Below are positions 7,228 through 7,959 of a stretch of 7,959 bases of DNA, piece by piece. Each line of letters opens with the position of its first letter. The first letter of the stretch is position 1. The position numbers and the translations under genes are program-made. The stretch is from Sulfurovum sp. (GTDB taxonomy: Bacteria; Campylobacterota; Campylobacteria; Campylobacterales; Sulfurovaceae), in NCBI GenBank assembly GCA_003978395.1, contig QNZV01000145.1:1-7959 (forward strand). The letters run 5' to 3'. The notes beneath the pieces were generated by a model that had not been told where the DNA came from, ran no database searches, and was given only the letters and a program-made list of their open reading frames with translations.

Positions 7228-7324
7228 TAAAGGTTTTACTCTCTGCCTTATAATGACTATCCACAAGCGAAAGTAGAGAGTATGTTAAAGCTAAATCTTG
7301 AAGCACCTATTTTTCTTGAACTCT
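7228..7324. other. Convergent intergenic region with alternative hairpins
   Basis: This 97-base gap lies between converging genes. A second stop, TAA (7228-7230), directly follows the TAG of the upstream gene in frame. It holds ACTCTCT at 7238-7244, AGAGAGT at 7275-7281 and a second ACTCTCT just past its end at 7320-7326. The middle copy can pair with either outer copy as an 8-bp stem. The pair 7274-7281/7320-7327 is followed on the plus strand by a T-rich run (7328-7343), giving a possible long-loop terminator for the YkuD-like gene. No compact classic terminator is present. Confidence 0.4.
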
Positions 7325-7959
7325 CTATTTTATTTTTTCTTTCAATGTACTAATCCCATAATAATCCATAAGTATTATAGGAAAAGCACTTAACACTGCT
7401 ACTTTCCCCTCTTTGTCTATATACTTCTTTTTTTGATGTTCAAAAATAATCAATTGCTCAATAAAATCTGTAGGAAATTCAAATTCATCATTGACTATAA
7501 AGTTTGCTTTTTTAGAGTGTTGAGTAATTAGAGTTCTCCATATATCTTTTGTATAATTTATTGGATGTTTATATATTTCATCACAGTTTTCAGATACAAA
7601 ATTTTTATATTTTGAATTTGAAACATTAGCAATATTTTTAAAATCCACACTATCTTTTATATGTTTAAGTGCTTCTCCCATAGGGTAGCTAATATACAAC
7701 AATCCTTGCTCTGTCTCATTGTCAAATAGAGATAACATCTCTTGAAGTTTTTGACTACTTTCCTTATCGGCATGACCATCATAATCAAAGACTAGATAGA
7801 TTCTAGCAACATTATCTCTCTTCAAAGCATTGTCTATTTTCCCTTCCTCTTTTAGAAGTTCAAAAAAGTCTAAATACTCATTTTCATAAATCTCTTTTGC
7901 TAAATGATAGATATTATTACAGTATGATATGCTTATATGCTCATTCTCTTTTTCATTAA
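7325..7959 (-). CDS. Toprim-like DYD-motif protein, C-terminal part (N-terminus beyond the window)
   Basis: The frame stays open from the TAG at 7325-7327 to the right edge, so 210 residues are visible and the true start lies outside. A TTG at 7825 could be mistaken for a start but is internal: the 44 codons before it read as normal protein (NNIYHLAKEIYENEY, then LDFFELLKEEG). The main feature is a hydrophobic strand ending in acidic residues, RIYLVFDYDGH (nt 7774-7804), which resembles the DxD strand of Toprim domains. Conserved-looking blocks follow: LFDNETEQGLLYISYPMGEA, YTKDIWRTLI, and near the end VAVLSAFPIILMDYYG. I recall similar uncharacterised proteins encoded beside ATPase genes, as in OLD-, AbiL- or PARIS-like defence pairs, but no such partner is visible. 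The Toprim glutamate would lie beyond the edge. It has no signal peptide-like or membrane segment in the visible part, so it is probably cytoplasmic. The gene is real; its function is a guess. Confidence 0.75.
   Translation of the reverse strand, partial: NEKENEHISISYCNNIYHLAKEIYENEYLDFFELLKEEGKIDNALKRDNVARIYLVFDYDGHADKESSQKLQEMLSLFDNETEQGLLYISYPMGEALKHIKDSVDFKNIANVSNSKYKNFVSENCDEIYKHPINYTKDIWRTLITQHSKKANFIVNDEFEFPTDFIEQLIIFEHQKKKYIDKEGKVAVLSAFPIILMDYYGISTLKEKIK

Noticed and set aside
7088..7306. Minus-strand 72-codon open frame at the end of the YkuD-like gene
   Set aside because: It overlaps the catalytic motif region antisense and shows no ribosome binding site or recognisable sequence; its hydrophobic composition mirrors Lys-rich codons on the other strand.
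7325..7825. TTG at 7825 as the start of the last gene, giving a complete 166-residue protein
   Set aside because: No stop occurs upstream in this frame as far as the window edge, and the 44 preceding codons read like folded protein. The gene is partial, and starting there would leave the DYD strand almost at the N-terminus.

Overview
The window looks like a chromosomal segment of a low-GC member of the Campylobacterota (epsilonproteobacteria). The case rests on the sequence of the secA product and on secA being followed directly by a LolC-type permease gene. As I recall, the same secA-permease order occurs in Campylobacter jejuni. The genus cannot be fixed from the sequence alone; marine Sulfurimonas/Sulfurovum/Arcobacter-type relatives are the natural guess. 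Coding density is high, no gene-free stretch exceeds 300 bases, and I see no RNA gene, insertion sequence or CRISPR array.

Layout. (1) 1-2238 (+): secA with its N-terminus cut off by the window edge, complete at its C-terminus with a zinc-binding tail. (2) 2238-3473 (+): a LolC/E-like lipoprotein-release permease that overlaps the secA stop by one base (TAATG), so the two are almost certainly cotranscribed. (3) 3474-3612: AT-rich gap with a TATAAT box and a strong ribosome binding site for the next gene. (4) 3613-4995 (+): an exported repeat protein built from four Cys-to-Trp modules, each holding three 23-residue repeats, ending in a peptidoglycan-binding domain. (5) 5013-5040: a strong hairpin terminator between convergent genes. 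(6) 5039-6424 (-): an NhaC-family sodium/proton antiporter-like membrane protein. (7) 6472-7227 (+): a probable lipoprotein of the YkuD L,D-transpeptidase superfamily with a non-canonical active-site motif, divergent from the antiporter gene. (8) 7228-7324: a short gap with three mutually complementary repeats. (9) 7325-7959 (-): the C-terminal part of a protein with a Toprim-like DYD motif. It runs off the right edge and may belong to an ATPase-linked defence-type pair.

The first seven elements form an envelope-centred neighbourhood: protein export (SecA), lipoprotein release from the inner membrane (LolC-like), a periplasmic peptidoglycan-associated repeat protein, ion homeostasis, and a cell-wall enzyme. 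Functional cooperation beyond the secA-permease pair is inference. The most unusual items are the exact 4 x 3 x 23-residue architecture of the repeat protein, the altered catalytic motif of the YkuD-like enzyme, and the Toprim-like gene at the right edge, whose upstream partner would lie outside the window.
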